This document shows positions 47,106 through 55,407 of a stretch of DNA of 64,000 bases, in pieces. Within the stretch, counting starts at the first letter, position 1. Every line of letters starts with the position of its first letter. The position numbers and the translations under genes are program-made. Below the pieces are notes generated by a model. The model searched no databases. It was given only the letters and a program-made list of their open reading frames with translations, and had not been told where the DNA came from. This DNA comes from Granulicella sp. dw_53. GTDB lineage: Bacteria; Acidobacteriota; Terriglobia; Terriglobales; Acidobacteriaceae. The stretch lies in assembly GCF_018449545.1 (NCBI RefSeq), contig NZ_JAAVUR010000001.1, forward strand, positions 640,413 to 704,412. Direction: 5' to 3'.

Positions 47106-47987
47106 TTGAAGACAATCCGCACCGATATTCTGGAGATCGCCTACGAAGAAGGAGGCCCGCAAGACGGCTCACCTGTACTTCTCCTCCACGGATGGCCGGA
47201 CGCCCCACGCGGCTGGAACCCCATAGCTCAACGCTTACACGCCCAAGGCTGGCGCACCATCGCCCCCTACCTGCGCGGCACAGGGCCAACCAGATTTCTG
47301 CATCCCGACACTCCTCGAGTAGGCACCGGGGTCGCCCTCGCCCAAGACGCAATCGACCTCATGGACCGCCTCGGAGTCGAGCGCTTCGCCGTAGTTGGAC
47401 ACGACTGGGGAGCCCGCGCCGCCTATACCCTCGTCGCCCTCTTCCCCCAGCGAATCACCTCGGTCAGCGCCCTGGCCCTCGCCTACCAGCCCCACGGCCT
47501 CTTCACAGTCCCATCCTTCGATCAGTCAAGACGCTTCTGGTACCAGTGGTTCCTCTGCGTGGAAGGCGGTCTGGCCAAGGTCCAGGACGACCCTGTCGGC
47601 TTCGCGCGCATTCAGTGGGACACCTGGAGTCCTCTCGGCTGGTTCGACGAGACAGAGTTCTCCGAGACCGCAAAAGCCTTTCTCAATCCAGATTGGGTCG
47701 ACATCACAGGCAACGCATACCGCTCCCGTTGGCGCACCGGCGAAACCTGGGATCCACGATACGAGCTCCTCCAACAGAAGCTCGCCGAGACAGAATCAAT
47801 ATCCACCCCCACCCTCATGCTTCAGGGAGCATCTGACCGTTGCGATGCGCCCAGCCAATCGGAAGGACTCGAGAGATGCTTCACCGGCGGCTACCAACGC
47901 ATCCTCCTCGATGGGGTGGGTCACTTCCCTCATCGCGAAGCCCCGGACGAAGTCGCCACGAACATACTCCGGCATCTCCAGACATAA
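47106..47987 (+). CDS. alpha/beta hydrolase (epoxide-hydrolase-like), TTG start
   Basis: 293 residues from a TTG at 47106 with GGAG 7 nt upstream; this removes a repeat-bearing leader. Motifs: VLLLHGWPDAPRGW (oxyanion HGxP), nucleophile elbow VGHDWGARAAY (Asp nucleophile, as in epoxide hydrolases and dehalogenases), and C-terminal DGVGHFPHREAPDEVA with the catalytic His. The Asp at the elbow and the HGWP motif favour epoxide hydrolase over esterase. The substrate is unknown. Confidence 0.85.
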   Translation: MKTIRTDILEIAYEEGGPQDGSPVLLLHGWPDAPRGWNPIAQRLHAQGWRTIAPYLRGTGPTRFLHPDTPRVGTGVALAQDAIDLMDRLGVERFAVVGHDWGARAAYTLVALFPQRITSVSALALAYQPHGLFTVPSFDQSRRFWYQWFLCVEGGLAKVQDDPVGFARIQWDTWSPLGWFDETEFSETAKAFLNPDWVDITGNAYRSRWRTGETWDPRYELLQQKLAETESISTPTLMLQGASDRCDAPSQSEGLERCFTGGYQRILLDGVGHFPHREAPDEVATNILRHLQT

Positions 47988-48075
47988 AAGCCTCTCGAGG
48001 AACCGTTGTCGCCAAGCCCCTGCGCCATCCCTCTGAAGCCTTTACAGTCCTTCCCCCGTCTAACCATGTAGACAG

Positions 48076-48555
48076 GTGAAAGAGACCATACGAAAGCTCG
48101 GAAACGGTGAATCGACAGCCCTCAAACCACTCCGGCTTGTGGTCGCGGCTCTGATCCTGCGCAACTCCTCCAACCAGCAAGAGTCGGCAGCGCTTCAGAC
48201 AGAGGTCTTGGTCTGCCAGCGCCGTCCCGACCAGCCCATGAGCCTCAAGTGGGAGTTCCCCGGCGGCAAGATTGAACCCGGCGAGACCGCCGAACAGGCT
48301 CTGGCCCGCGAGTTGGACGAAGAACTCGGCATCGCCGCCACCATCGGACGCCGCGTCGCCCGCATCCGCCACAAATACCGCAACGGCGGAGCCATCGACC
48401 TCCAGTTCTTCGTAGTAGACCAATTCAACGGCGACCTCAACAACCGCATCTTCAACGACATGCGCTGGGCGCCCCTAGCCGAACTACCCGGCTTCGACTT
48501 CCTCGCCGCCGACCACGGCCTGATCCGCGACCTGGCCGAAGGCCGCCTCCTCTAA
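48076..48555 (+). CDS. NUDIX hydrolase (MutT-like)
   Basis: 159 residues from a GTG start with a weak ribosome-binding site. Full Nudix box GGKIEPGETAEQALARELDE followed by ELGI (G-x5-E-x7-REUxEExGU). VAALILRNS and LKWEFPGGK precede it. Members of the MutT branch hydrolyse 8-oxo-dGTP or related nucleotides, which would complement the MutS encoded ~11 kb downstream; the MutT assignment is probable, not certain. Confidence 0.87.
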   Translation: MKETIRKLGNGESTALKPLRLVVAALILRNSSNQQESAALQTEVLVCQRRPDQPMSLKWEFPGGKIEPGETAEQALARELDEELGIAATIGRRVARIRHKYRNGGAIDLQFFVVDQFNGDLNNRIFNDMRWAPLAELPGFDFLAADHGLIRDLAEGRLL

Positions 48556-48604
48556 CCACCCACCCACCCGCCCCAGATACAAACATCACCCAAAATCCAC
48601 CCCC

Positions 48605-48678
48605 GGCACAATCCGGGTGCCCCACCCTTTTTGCAGCTTCATCGCAAATAGGGTGGGGTATCGGGCGAAAGCCCGACC
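48605..48678 (+). repeat. family A palindromic repeat, copy 2
   Basis: Best-preserved copy: 15-bp stem with one mismatch (CCCCACCCTTTTTGC / GCAAATAGGGTGGGG) around loop AGCTTCATC, then a second perfect hairpin TCGGGC-GAAA-GCCCGA. Confidence 0.88.
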
Positions 48679-48750
48679 GCCTTCCTTACTCCGCCCAAAA
48701 ACGCGGAGGAATGGACACAACCCGAACAACCTCGACAACCTCCGTCCCAG

Positions 48751-48806
48751 CCACAAAAGCCCGGGTGCCCCATCCTTCGCGCCCTTGTCTCATGCGAAGG
48801 GTGGGA
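48751..48806 (+). repeat. family A palindromic repeat, copy 3
   Basis: CCACAAAAGCCCGGGTGCCCC lead sequence shortened here to its core CGGGTGCCCC, stem CCCATCCTTCGC / GCGAAGGGTGGG with a single G-U-type position; the second small hairpin is absent. Confidence 0.85.
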
Positions 48807-48936
48807 AGTAACCCATCCCTCAGCCCCTCCCTAGTCTTTATCCCCCCAAAACCCAACAAAATCCCATGTCAACCCCAAAACACACAACGCCGCACCTCAA
48901 TCTCCACCCATATAACAAGAAACAAAAGACTTACAA

Positions 48937-49166
48937 CCAAAAAATATACCCATCCAAAGTGGCACTTTAGTTTCGGCCCATTTCGTAAAATAGAACCAGA
49001 GAGAAAAAAATCGGGGACGCACAGGCGGAAGAGAACGCATAACTCTTTGCCGGACACATATTTGGACACAAGCCCTGCCGATAGAAGAATTTACAGCTCC
49101 ACCCGTCGCGCATCTCACTGAAATAAAAGGCGGTTACACCCAGGCAAGGGGGGAGGGGGTCACCCC
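48937..49166 (-). repeat. family C ~230-bp dispersed repeat, copy 1
   Basis: Reads on the minus strand, starting 7 nt after the Nramp-related gene. Anchors shared with copy 2 (54357-54596) in the same order: CCCCTTGCC..GTGTAACC, TAAATTCTTC-Y-ATCG, GTCCAAATA-Y-GTG, AAAGTGCCAC, and a terminal TTTTTTGG. Confidence 0.6.
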
Positions 49167-49172
49167 GCAGCC

Positions 49173-50426
49173 TCAAGACCCGTGCAGCCCGTTCCACACC
49201 AGGATCAGGGAAAGCACAATCACGATTCCCGCGGTAAGCCACGCAACGACGTTGAAAGTAACGGAATTGGTGTACTTCCCCATCAACTCCTGCTTGTTGA
49301 TCAGCCGCAGCATGAAGATCAGCACCACAGGCAGCAGGATCCCGTTCAACACCTGCGACAGGATGATGAACTTCACCAGCGGAAACGCCGGAATCAGCAC
49401 AATGGCAGCGCCGAAGAAGATCAGCAGCGTGTATAGCCAGTAGAAGAACGGAGCCTCTTTGAAGCCCTTGTCCAGCCCGCTCTCGAAGCCCAGCCCTTCG
49501 CAAACCGTATAAGCGGTCGAAAGCGGCAGGATGGAAGCAGCAAACAGCGAAGCGTTGAACAACCCGGCCGCGAACAGGATAAACGCGTATTGACCCGCGA
49601 GAGGCTTCATCGCCTCCGCCGCGTCCGAAGGATCGCCGATGTTGCGCACTCCATGCGTATACAACGTCGCCGCGCACGCCACGACGATGAACCAGGCAAC
49701 TACGTCAGTAAAGATCGAGCCAACGATCACATCCAACCGTGAGGCCTTGTAATGACGAACAGTGATGCCCTTCTCCACGATCGAGGACTGCAGATAGAAC
49801 TGCATCCACGGCGTGATGGTCGTGCCGATCACTCCGACCGTCATGTACACATAGCTCCGGTCGCTCCACACGCTCCGCGCCGGAAACTTCACCGTCTCCA
49901 CCAGCGCCAGATGCCAATCCGGACCGCTAAGTACGCCGGCCACGATGTAAGCGATGTAAAAAACGCTCGCAACCAGAAAGATCTTTTCAACGCTCTTGTA
50001 GTCGCCCTTCACCACAAGAGCCCAAACCAGAAACGCGCAAACAGGAACGCTGATGTATTTAGTGACATGAAACAACTGCATACTTCCAGCGATACCCGAA
50101 AACTCGGCCACAACATTGCCGAAGTTCACCAACACCAGCAGGATCATGATGAAGAACGTGATCCTCAACCCGAACTCCTCGCGGATCAGGTCGCTCAGGC
50201 CTTTGCCTGTCACAACGCCCATGCGAGCGCACATCTCCTGCACCACGATCAGCGCCAGCGTGATCGGAATCATCGTCCACAGCAAGCTGTAGCCAAACTG
50301 CGCTCCGGCCTGCGAATAGGTAAGGATTCCGCCCGAGTCGTTATCGACATTGGCCGTGATGAATCCTGGTCCCAGAACCGCCAGGAACAGGAAGATACGC
50401 GTCCGCCAGCTGCGCCAACCCTTCAT
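49173..50426 (-). CDS. Nramp-related divalent metal transporter (non-canonical site)
   Basis: 417 residues, about 11 TM helices of the Nramp/LeuT fold. TM1 reads GPGFITANVDNDSGGILTY: the canonical DPGN is DSGG, keeping the Asp but losing Pro and Asn. TM6 reads IGTTITPWMQFYLQSS: the canonical MPH is TPW, so the Met that favours Mn/Fe over Mg/Ca is missing. This pattern resembles Nramp-related magnesium transporters rather than MntH. It follows a MgtE_N/CBS gene by 27 nt with a GGAG-containing leader, so the two are probably cotranscribed. Confidence 0.85.
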   Translation of the reverse strand: MKGWRSWRTRIFLFLAVLGPGFITANVDNDSGGILTYSQAGAQFGYSLLWTMIPITLALIVVQEMCARMGVVTGKGLSDLIREEFGLRITFFIMILLVLVNFGNVVAEFSGIAGSMQLFHVTKYISVPVCAFLVWALVVKGDYKSVEKIFLVASVFYIAYIVAGVLSGPDWHLALVETVKFPARSVWSDRSYVYMTVGVIGTTITPWMQFYLQSSIVEKGITVRHYKASRLDVIVGSIFTDVVAWFIVVACAATLYTHGVRNIGDPSDAAEAMKPLAGQYAFILFAAGLFNASLFAASILPLSTAYTVCEGLGFESGLDKGFKEAPFFYWLYTLLIFFGAAIVLIPAFPLVKFIILSQVLNGILLPVVLIFMLRLINKQELMGKYTNSVTFNVVAWLTAGIVIVLSLILVWNGLHGS

Positions 50427-50453
50427 CGCTGTCCCAACCTCGACGCTCCTTGC

Positions 50454-51731
50454 TTATCGATTGGCCCGCAACAACGCAATGACTTGATCGGCATGGACCA
50501 CGCCAACCAGCTTCTTTTCGTAGTCCAGCACCGGAAGTGCTCGCAGATTGTACTTGTCAAATAACTCGGCTACCTTTCGCCCATTGGCATCTACATTACA
50601 GCTTACGATGTGACCATGAGGAAGATCGTCCAGGAACGCTTCCGCTCCAGCCAGCACAAGTTGAGCGAGAGGAATCAGCGCGACGATTCGATCCTCTGGA
50701 TCAAGCAGGTAGATCTCGTTCACCGCGTCGACATCTCCCTCGTACTTGTGTAGAGCTGCGATTGCGTCAGCAACCGAAGAACCTTGCGGAAGTGCAAGAT
50801 ACTCTGTCGTCATGCGGCCAGCAGCCGAGTCACCAGAGAACTCCAGCAGCTCCTCGACCTCTTGTCGCTCCTCGGGATCCATTCCCTGCAGAATGGCTTC
50901 GGAGCGCTCATCGGAGAGCTCAGAGAGAAGATCGGCAGCAGCGCCAGGATCCATCTCCTCGACAATTCCAGCGACCTGATCCGAGTCGAGAGACTCGATA
51001 AGAGTCTGCTGCATCTTCGGAGTGACCTCTTCGAGGGCTTCCGCAGCAACCTCCTCATCGAGGCTGATGAAGAGAGCCTGACGTTCAGCGGGAGCGAGCT
51101 CCTCCAGGATGTCAGCCAGATCGGACGGATGCATTCTGGCCAGCTTGTCCTGCTCGATCTTGAGCTTCACTCTTCTGGCCGGATCGCGGTCGATCAGGTC
51201 GACGAAGTTCCATGGAATGACGCTCGGACGGAATCGCTGGGCGATCCGATCGACCGTTCCAGCAGGAAGTCCTTTCAGCAGCCTGCGAACCGCGCCACGA
51301 AGCCCGACTTCGACCTCGGCGATTCGGAGGAGGAGTTCTGTTGCTCCATCCTGACTGAACTCCCAAACCAGATCGACGTCGTTGACGCGGACGACCTTGT
51401 GGCCGTTGATGTCGATGATCTGCTGGTCGAGCAGATCCCGTTCCAGCAGCAGATAGTCTTCATCGGTCGAAAGCGAGACGAATTCCGCCGTTTTCCGGAG
51501 TCGAATGTCTCCTTCGGAAGACATCTCCAATCCCGTAAGTGCCACTAATGTCGGAAGTTCACTGCGCCCTGCGGAGAGACGGCGAATGATCATTCCGTGG
51601 ACGTGGATCGTATCGACCACCGGAAGAACAGCCAACTCCTTAATGTGCCCAAACACGCTCCCTTGCGCATCACTTACGGATGCACCGACGAGGGCAGAGA
51701 CGCTGGTTCTGTGGTTCATGTGTTTGGTCAT
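50454..51731 (-). CDS. MgtE_N/CBS-domain protein with PRC-barrel-like N-terminus
   Basis: 425 residues, no TM segments. N-terminal ~150 residues look like two PRC-barrel-like units (GASVSDAQGSVFGHIKELAV; LLDQQIIDINGHKVVRVNDV). Residues ~190-300 match the superhelical MgtE_N domain (MHPSDLADILEELAPAERQA; LLSELSDERSEAILQGMDPE). A CBS pair follows (about 305-420: MTTEYLALPQGSSVADAIAA; LFDKYNLRALPVLDYEKKLV). In MgtE these cytosolic domains sense Mg2+ and gate the pore; here the MgtE pore is absent and an Nramp-type transporter follows, suggesting a detached metal sensor. Confidence 0.85.
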   Translation of the reverse strand: MTKHMNHRTSVSALVGASVSDAQGSVFGHIKELAVLPVVDTIHVHGMIIRRLSAGRSELPTLVALTGLEMSSEGDIRLRKTAEFVSLSTDEDYLLLERDLLDQQIIDINGHKVVRVNDVDLVWEFSQDGATELLLRIAEVEVGLRGAVRRLLKGLPAGTVDRIAQRFRPSVIPWNFVDLIDRDPARRVKLKIEQDKLARMHPSDLADILEELAPAERQALFISLDEEVAAEALEEVTPKMQQTLIESLDSDQVAGIVEEMDPGAAADLLSELSDERSEAILQGMDPEERQEVEELLEFSGDSAAGRMTTEYLALPQGSSVADAIAALHKYEGDVDAVNEIYLLDPEDRIVALIPLAQLVLAGAEAFLDDLPHGHIVSCNVDANGRKVAELFDKYNLRALPVLDYEKKLVGVVHADQVIALLRANR

Positions 51732-51903
51732 AAGGCATCGACTGCGAGAAGGCTTGTCTCCGCATCCTAACTCACGGAACGCATTGAAGGAACGAACTCC
51801 GGACCTGTGAGTAACGAAGTCGTCTCAAAGCTGCTCTCCTTGACATTCCGGAAGCACACAAGCAAACTGCCATCATTGCTACTGTCTGCCATAGACGATA
51901 ACG

Positions 51904-52365
51904 ATGGGCGATAAAAGGATATTTTTGGCCGACTCGACGACAAGCCGTGTGAGCTTCACTCTTGATTCTTCGCTGGACAGCGTCAACAAGGTGGAACAGA
52001 CGGCGGAACAGTGTGCAGCGCGCGCAGGCTTCGACGAAGACACGATTCCTCATATTGGAATGGCAGTGCGAGAAGCAGCGGTGAATGCGGTTCTTCACGG
52101 AAATGCATACGATAGCAACAAGCACATCACAGCTTCGTTTGAAACGACGATCGATGCACTTACGATTCGAATCACAGATCAGGGACCTGGGCTGGATCCT
52201 GATAGTATTCCCGATCCACTCGCTCCGGAAAATATACTGAGAGGTTCCGGCCGTGGCATCTTCCTTATTCGAGCATTCATGGATGAGGTACACTTTCGGC
52301 AGCTACACCCCGGAACCGAACTCACGCTGATCAAACACCGCACACCCGCGCAACCGGGGACTTAA
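51904..52365 (+). CDS. RsbW-like anti-sigma serine kinase (HATPase_c)
   Basis: 153 residues. GHKL ATPase of the RsbW/SpoIIAB type: N-box MAVREAAVNAVLHGN, G1 ITDQGPGLDPDSI, G2 LRGSGRGIFLIRAFMDEV. It would bind and inhibit a sigma factor and phosphorylate its antagonist. The partner STAS gene follows 14 nt later. No sigma-factor gene is adjacent. Confidence 0.87.
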   Translation: MGDKRIFLADSTTSRVSFTLDSSLDSVNKVEQTAEQCAARAGFDEDTIPHIGMAVREAAVNAVLHGNAYDSNKHITASFETTIDALTIRITDQGPGLDPDSIPDPLAPENILRGSGRGIFLIRAFMDEVHFRQLHPGTELTLIKHRTPAQPGT

Positions 52366-52379
52366 GGAGAAGACTACAC

Positions 52380-52727
52380 ATGAGCATGAAAGTACAGACT
52401 CGCCAAGTGGACGGCATTACGATTCTTGATCTCAGCGGCCGCATCACCCTCGGCGAAGGCAGTGTCACGATTCGCGACGCTGTTCGTGACGTTCTGGCCA
52501 AGGGATCGAACAAGATCCTGCTTAACCTCGGCGATATCAACTACATCGACAGCTCCGGCATCGGAGAGCTGGTGAGCGCCTTTACGACGGTAAAGAACAG
52601 CGGCGGTGAGTTGAAGCTGCTCAACCTGACCAAGAAGGTCCACGATCTGCTGCAGATCACCAAGCTCTACACGGTATTCGACGTAAAGGACGACGAGGCT
52701 TCTGCGATTTCTTCCTTCACGAAGTAA
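52380..52727 (+). CDS. STAS-domain anti-sigma antagonist (RsbV-like)
   Basis: 115 residues, a complete STAS domain. The phosphorylatable Ser lies in NYIDSSGIGELVSAF; DGITILDLSGRITLGEG and KLLNLTKKVHDLLQITKLYT are typical. The unphosphorylated form would bind the RsbW-like kinase and free the sigma factor. AAGGAG lies 8-10 nt before the ATG. The order kinase-antagonist is the reverse of B. subtilis rsbV-rsbW. It ends at a strong terminator. Confidence 0.88.
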   Translation: MSMKVQTRQVDGITILDLSGRITLGEGSVTIRDAVRDVLAKGSNKILLNLGDINYIDSSGIGELVSAFTTVKNSGGELKLLNLTKKVHDLLQITKLYTVFDVKDDEASAISSFTK

Positions 52728-52744
52728 GTGTCTCTGACTCAACG

Positions 52745-52777
52745 AGAAGGCCGTCGCATTCGCGACGGCCTTCTTTT
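52745..52777 (+). terminator. intrinsic terminator after the RsbW/RsbV pair
   Basis: Perfect 12-bp stem (GAAGGCCGTCGC / GCGACGGCCTTC), loop ATTC, then TTTT. It lies 18 nt after the STAS stop and also faces the convergent LemA gene, so it may act in both directions. Confidence 0.9.
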
Positions 52778-52803
52778 ATGCCCAAAATGGGTTTCGAGCG
52801 GGT

Positions 52804-53385
52804 TTATTTGCTGAAGTCCACCTTTGGAGCGGTGCTGTTCTCAGGATTGCCCTTGAAGTACTCGTCGCGGTAGTGGAATCCAGCGATGTTGGCCCAGATG
52901 CTGTTCGGAAACTGACGGACGAAGATATTGTAGTCTTCGAGGGTTTTGTTGTAGCGCTGGCGCTCTACGGCGATACGGTTTTCGGTTCCGGCGAGCTCAT
53001 CGGTGAGGCGGGTGAACTGCTCGCTGCCCTTCAGGTTGGGATACTGCTCCTGGAGGCGGAAGAACGGCCCGAGGGCGACGTCCAACTTGGAGTTGGCCTG
53101 GATCTGGGAGGCGCGATCCGGTGCGCCGAGGACGCCAGCGCGGGCGTTGGCGATGTTGGTCAGGACGGTCGACTCCTCGTTGACGTAGCCTTTGACCGAC
53201 GCGACGAGGTTGGGGATGAGGTCGAGGCGGCGCTGCTGCACGACGTTGACCTGCGAATAGGCCTGGTTGATGGCCTCATTCTTCTGCACCATCGTGTTCT
53301 TGGCTCCGACGTAACTACCGCCGATCAGGAGCAGGACCACGATGATCAGACCCACAATGCCAAGAGAGATCCAAAGAGCTTTCAT
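52804..53385 (-). CDS. LemA-family protein
   Basis: 193 residues. One N-terminal TM helix (ISLGIVGLIIVVLLLIGGSY), then the LemA helical domain (VQKNEAINQAYSQVNVVQQR; RLDLIPNLVASVKGYVNEES; LEDYNIFVRQFPNSIWANI). Function unknown in general; LemA is commonly encoded next to a TPM-domain protein, as here. The TPM gene lies 134 nt upstream on the same strand. Confidence 0.92.
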   Translation of the reverse strand: MKALWISLGIVGLIIVVLLLIGGSYVGAKNTMVQKNEAINQAYSQVNVVQQRRLDLIPNLVASVKGYVNEESTVLTNIANARAGVLGAPDRASQIQANSKLDVALGPFFRLQEQYPNLKGSEQFTRLTDELAGTENRIAVERQRYNKTLEDYNIFVRQFPNSIWANIAGFHYRDEYFKGNPENSTAPKVDFSK

Positions 53386-53519
53386 TTATGCCTCGACTTT
53401 CGTTCCACGTTTCGGTTATTCGATGACCGGCTCAGCTCCACGGCTGTACTGTATCACTGTGGTTCGCATCGCCCTTCTTTGCGGCTCAGGTTCCTGTATC
53501 TCTGGTTTACATTTCGGTC

Positions 53520-54311
53520 TCAAAAATCTCCACTTGCGCCTCCGCCTCCGGAGCTTCCTCCGCCGAAGCCACCGAAGCCTCCGCCGCCGCCACGGTCGTC
53601 GTCGCGTCCGCCACGTCCACCGCCTCCTCCTCCGCCTCCGCCCATGAGGCTGCCCAGGAAGAAGAAGATGAGACCGAGGTTTCCGGTCTTGGCCAGCAGG
53701 ATGAGGACCAGCAGGACCGCTCCGGCGCCGACCAATACCTGCCAGAGACTGAGCTGCACCGGCTGAGCCTCCTGCCGGTGGTAGGTGTGCTGCTGGCTGG
53801 GGGTCAGGGTGATGCCGGCGTCGGTGGCGATGACCTGGGCGATCTGCCGGACTCCCAAGGGGACTGCGGTGTCGTAGTCGCCTTGCTGGGCTGCGGGCAC
53901 CATGGAGCGGCCGATATCGCCGACCTTGGCATCGTTGAGGATGCCTTCGAGGCCGTATCCGACCTCGATGCGGCCGTGCCGGGGAGTCATGACGAGAAGC
54001 ATCAGGACGCCGCGGTCGGTTCCCTTCGCGCCTATCTTCCACTTCTCTTCGAGGGCGGTGGCGAACTCCTCGATCGACTGATCGCCGTCCAGGGTCTTGA
54101 TGGTGACGACGGCGATCTGGGCGTGGGCCTGACGGTCGACACGGGTGCAGAGGTCTTCTACGCTCTCCCTGGTGGCGGGCGATAGGACTCCTGCGAAGTC
54201 ATTGACGTAGCCGGTTGGAGCAGGAAGATCGCTGACCCTCTCGGCGTGCGCTCCGCCTGCGGTTACGAGCAAGAGGATAACAAGGGTCAGGCCATGCAGG
54301 ATGCGCTTCAT
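53520..54311 (-). CDS. TPM-domain membrane protein (YgcG-like)
   Basis: 263 residues from the ATG at 54311. Signal peptide (LTLVILLLVTAGGAHAE), TPM domain (about 30-160: YVNDFAGVLSPATRESVEDL; RGVLMLLVMTPRHGRIEVGY; GLEGILNDAKVGDI), two TM segments near 180-215, and a Gly-rich C-terminal tail with an Arg/Asp break, ending SSGGGGASGDF. It is the usual partner of LemA; proposed roles are in envelope stress or maturation, not established. Confidence 0.9.
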   Translation of the reverse strand: MKRILHGLTLVILLLVTAGGAHAERVSDLPAPTGYVNDFAGVLSPATRESVEDLCTRVDRQAHAQIAVVTIKTLDGDQSIEEFATALEEKWKIGAKGTDRGVLMLLVMTPRHGRIEVGYGLEGILNDAKVGDIGRSMVPAAQQGDYDTAVPLGVRQIAQVIATDAGITLTPSQQHTYHRQEAQPVQLSLWQVLVGAGAVLLVLILLAKTGNLGLIFFFLGSLMGGGGGGGGGRGGRDDDRGGGGGFGGFGGGSSGGGGASGDF

Positions 54312-54750
54312 CAATGGTTGATTCTACGCTGGACGTCCCGGATAAGTTCCCTGACCGGGGGGGTGCCCCCCCTTGCCCGCGTGTAACCCGTTTCGATTGA
54401 GCGGATTACTTCCCAGCAGCCGCGTTAAATTCTTCCATCGAAAAGAGTTGCGTCCAAATACGTGCAGCGCAAGGGCTTACGCCTTTTGGTGGAAGCTGAT
54501 GGAACCAATTCAGGGAAGAATCGCTCTTTGATCCCTGCTTTAAGTTTACTAAAACCGATGGGGTGAAAGTGCCACATCTGGGAGGACTTTTTTAGGAGGA
54601 CAAGCAACTCATTCTAAATGGATTAGAGAATTGATCCCAACGAATGAAGGGTTAGTGGGGCTTGACATGCGAATTTGCTGAGGAAAGTGGCGAAAGAAAA
54701 TGGAGGGGCTTGAAGCGCCCCTCCATTGGTTGAGTGTTATAGGTTCTGAT
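54312..54750. other. intergenic region with family C repeat
   Basis: About 440 nt between the TPM and DUF4142 genes. It holds family C copy 2 (54357-54596). No supported gene; a 60-codon minus frame inside the repeat is discussed as a decayed coding remnant. Confidence 0.55.
54357..54596 (+). repeat. family C ~230-bp dispersed repeat, copy 2
   Basis: Begins with a GGGGGGG-TG-CCCCCCC palindrome, then the shared anchors CTTGCC..GTGTAACC, TAAATTCTTC-Y-ATCG, GTCCAAATA-Y-GTG, TTA-Y-GC, AAAGTGCCAC and ACTTTTTTAGG, matching copy 1 (48937-49166, minus) in order and spacing. Confidence 0.6.
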
Positions 54751-55407
54751 TCAATCCTCTTTGCGGCTGACCGTCGCGATGCCTTTGTCCTTGGCTAGCT
54801 TGTCGACCATGGCGGTGTGCTCCTGGATGACTTTCTGCCCCTTGGCGGCTGCGTCTTTGAGGACGGGATCGCCGGCGGTCTGGGCCTCGTCGCGGAAGTC
54901 ACGGAGGTCTTTGTGGTGGTCCTTCGCCATGTAGGCGATGTACTCGTTGTCGAAGTCGGCTCCTGAGAGGGAGCTGAGCTTGTCGAACTCGGCCTGATCT
55001 TTTTTACTCAGCTTCTTGGGAGGCGGCACTCCCATTCCTAGAGCGATTGGCTTCATCTGCTCGCTCAAGGCGGTGTGATCTGTCACCATCTTTTGGCCGA
55101 AGGCTTTCACCTCTGGGCTCTCGGCCTTCTCGGAGGCTAGCTTTCCGAGCTGGATCTCGGCCATGTCGCCCTCTGTTGCCTTACGAAGGAACATCTTGTC
55201 TCTCATGGTCTGGCCGGTGTTCCCCATGGCACCCGTCGAATCCTGCATAGAGGTGGAGGCAGCCTGTTGCTGCTGAGGAAGATTTGGGCTGGTTTGGGAG
55301 GCGCCGGGCGACATCGGGTCGGTTTGCGCAAACAGGGCTGCAGGAGCAAGTGCTATGGCAGTGGCCATGCAGACGGTACGTATTGAATTGAATTTCATAT
55401 GAGTCAT
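54751..55407 (-). CDS. DUF4142 exported protein (ferritin-like fold)
   Basis: 218 residues. The ATG at 55407 has AAGGAG 6 nt upstream, so it is preferred over an ATG three codons later. Signal peptide (TAIALAPAALFAQ), then a Gln/Ser/Met-rich linker, then the DUF4142 four-helix domain (FLRKATEGDMAEIQLGKLAS; EVKAFGQKMVTDHTALSEQM; EYIAYMAKDHHKDLRDFRDE). Family members are predicted ferritin-like periplasmic proteins of unknown activity. Confidence 0.88.
   Translation of the reverse strand: MTHMKFNSIRTVCMATAIALAPAALFAQTDPMSPGASQTSPNLPQQQQAASTSMQDSTGAMGNTGQTMRDKMFLRKATEGDMAEIQLGKLASEKAESPEVKAFGQKMVTDHTALSEQMKPIALGMGVPPPKKLSKKDQAEFDKLSSLSGADFDNEYIAYMAKDHHKDLRDFRDEAQTAGDPVLKDAAAKGQKVIQEHTAMVDKLAKDKGIATVSRKED

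Larger units (their letters stand above)
48556..49172. other. repeat-rich intergenic region
   Basis: About 620 nt between the NUDIX and Nramp-related genes with no supported gene. It holds two family A copies (48605-48678, 48751-48806) and one family C copy (48937-49166). Confidence 0.65.

Noticed and set aside
45690..48806. Possible CRISPR-like array from clustered repeats
   Set aside because: Repeats are palindromic, of two families, in irregular spacing and both orientations, with no uniform spacers and no cas genes.
54425..54607. 60-codon minus-strand gene in the DUF4142 upstream gap
   Set aside because: It lies inside repeat family C, lacks a ribosome-binding site and its counterpart in copy 1 is not open over the same span; treated as a decayed remnant.
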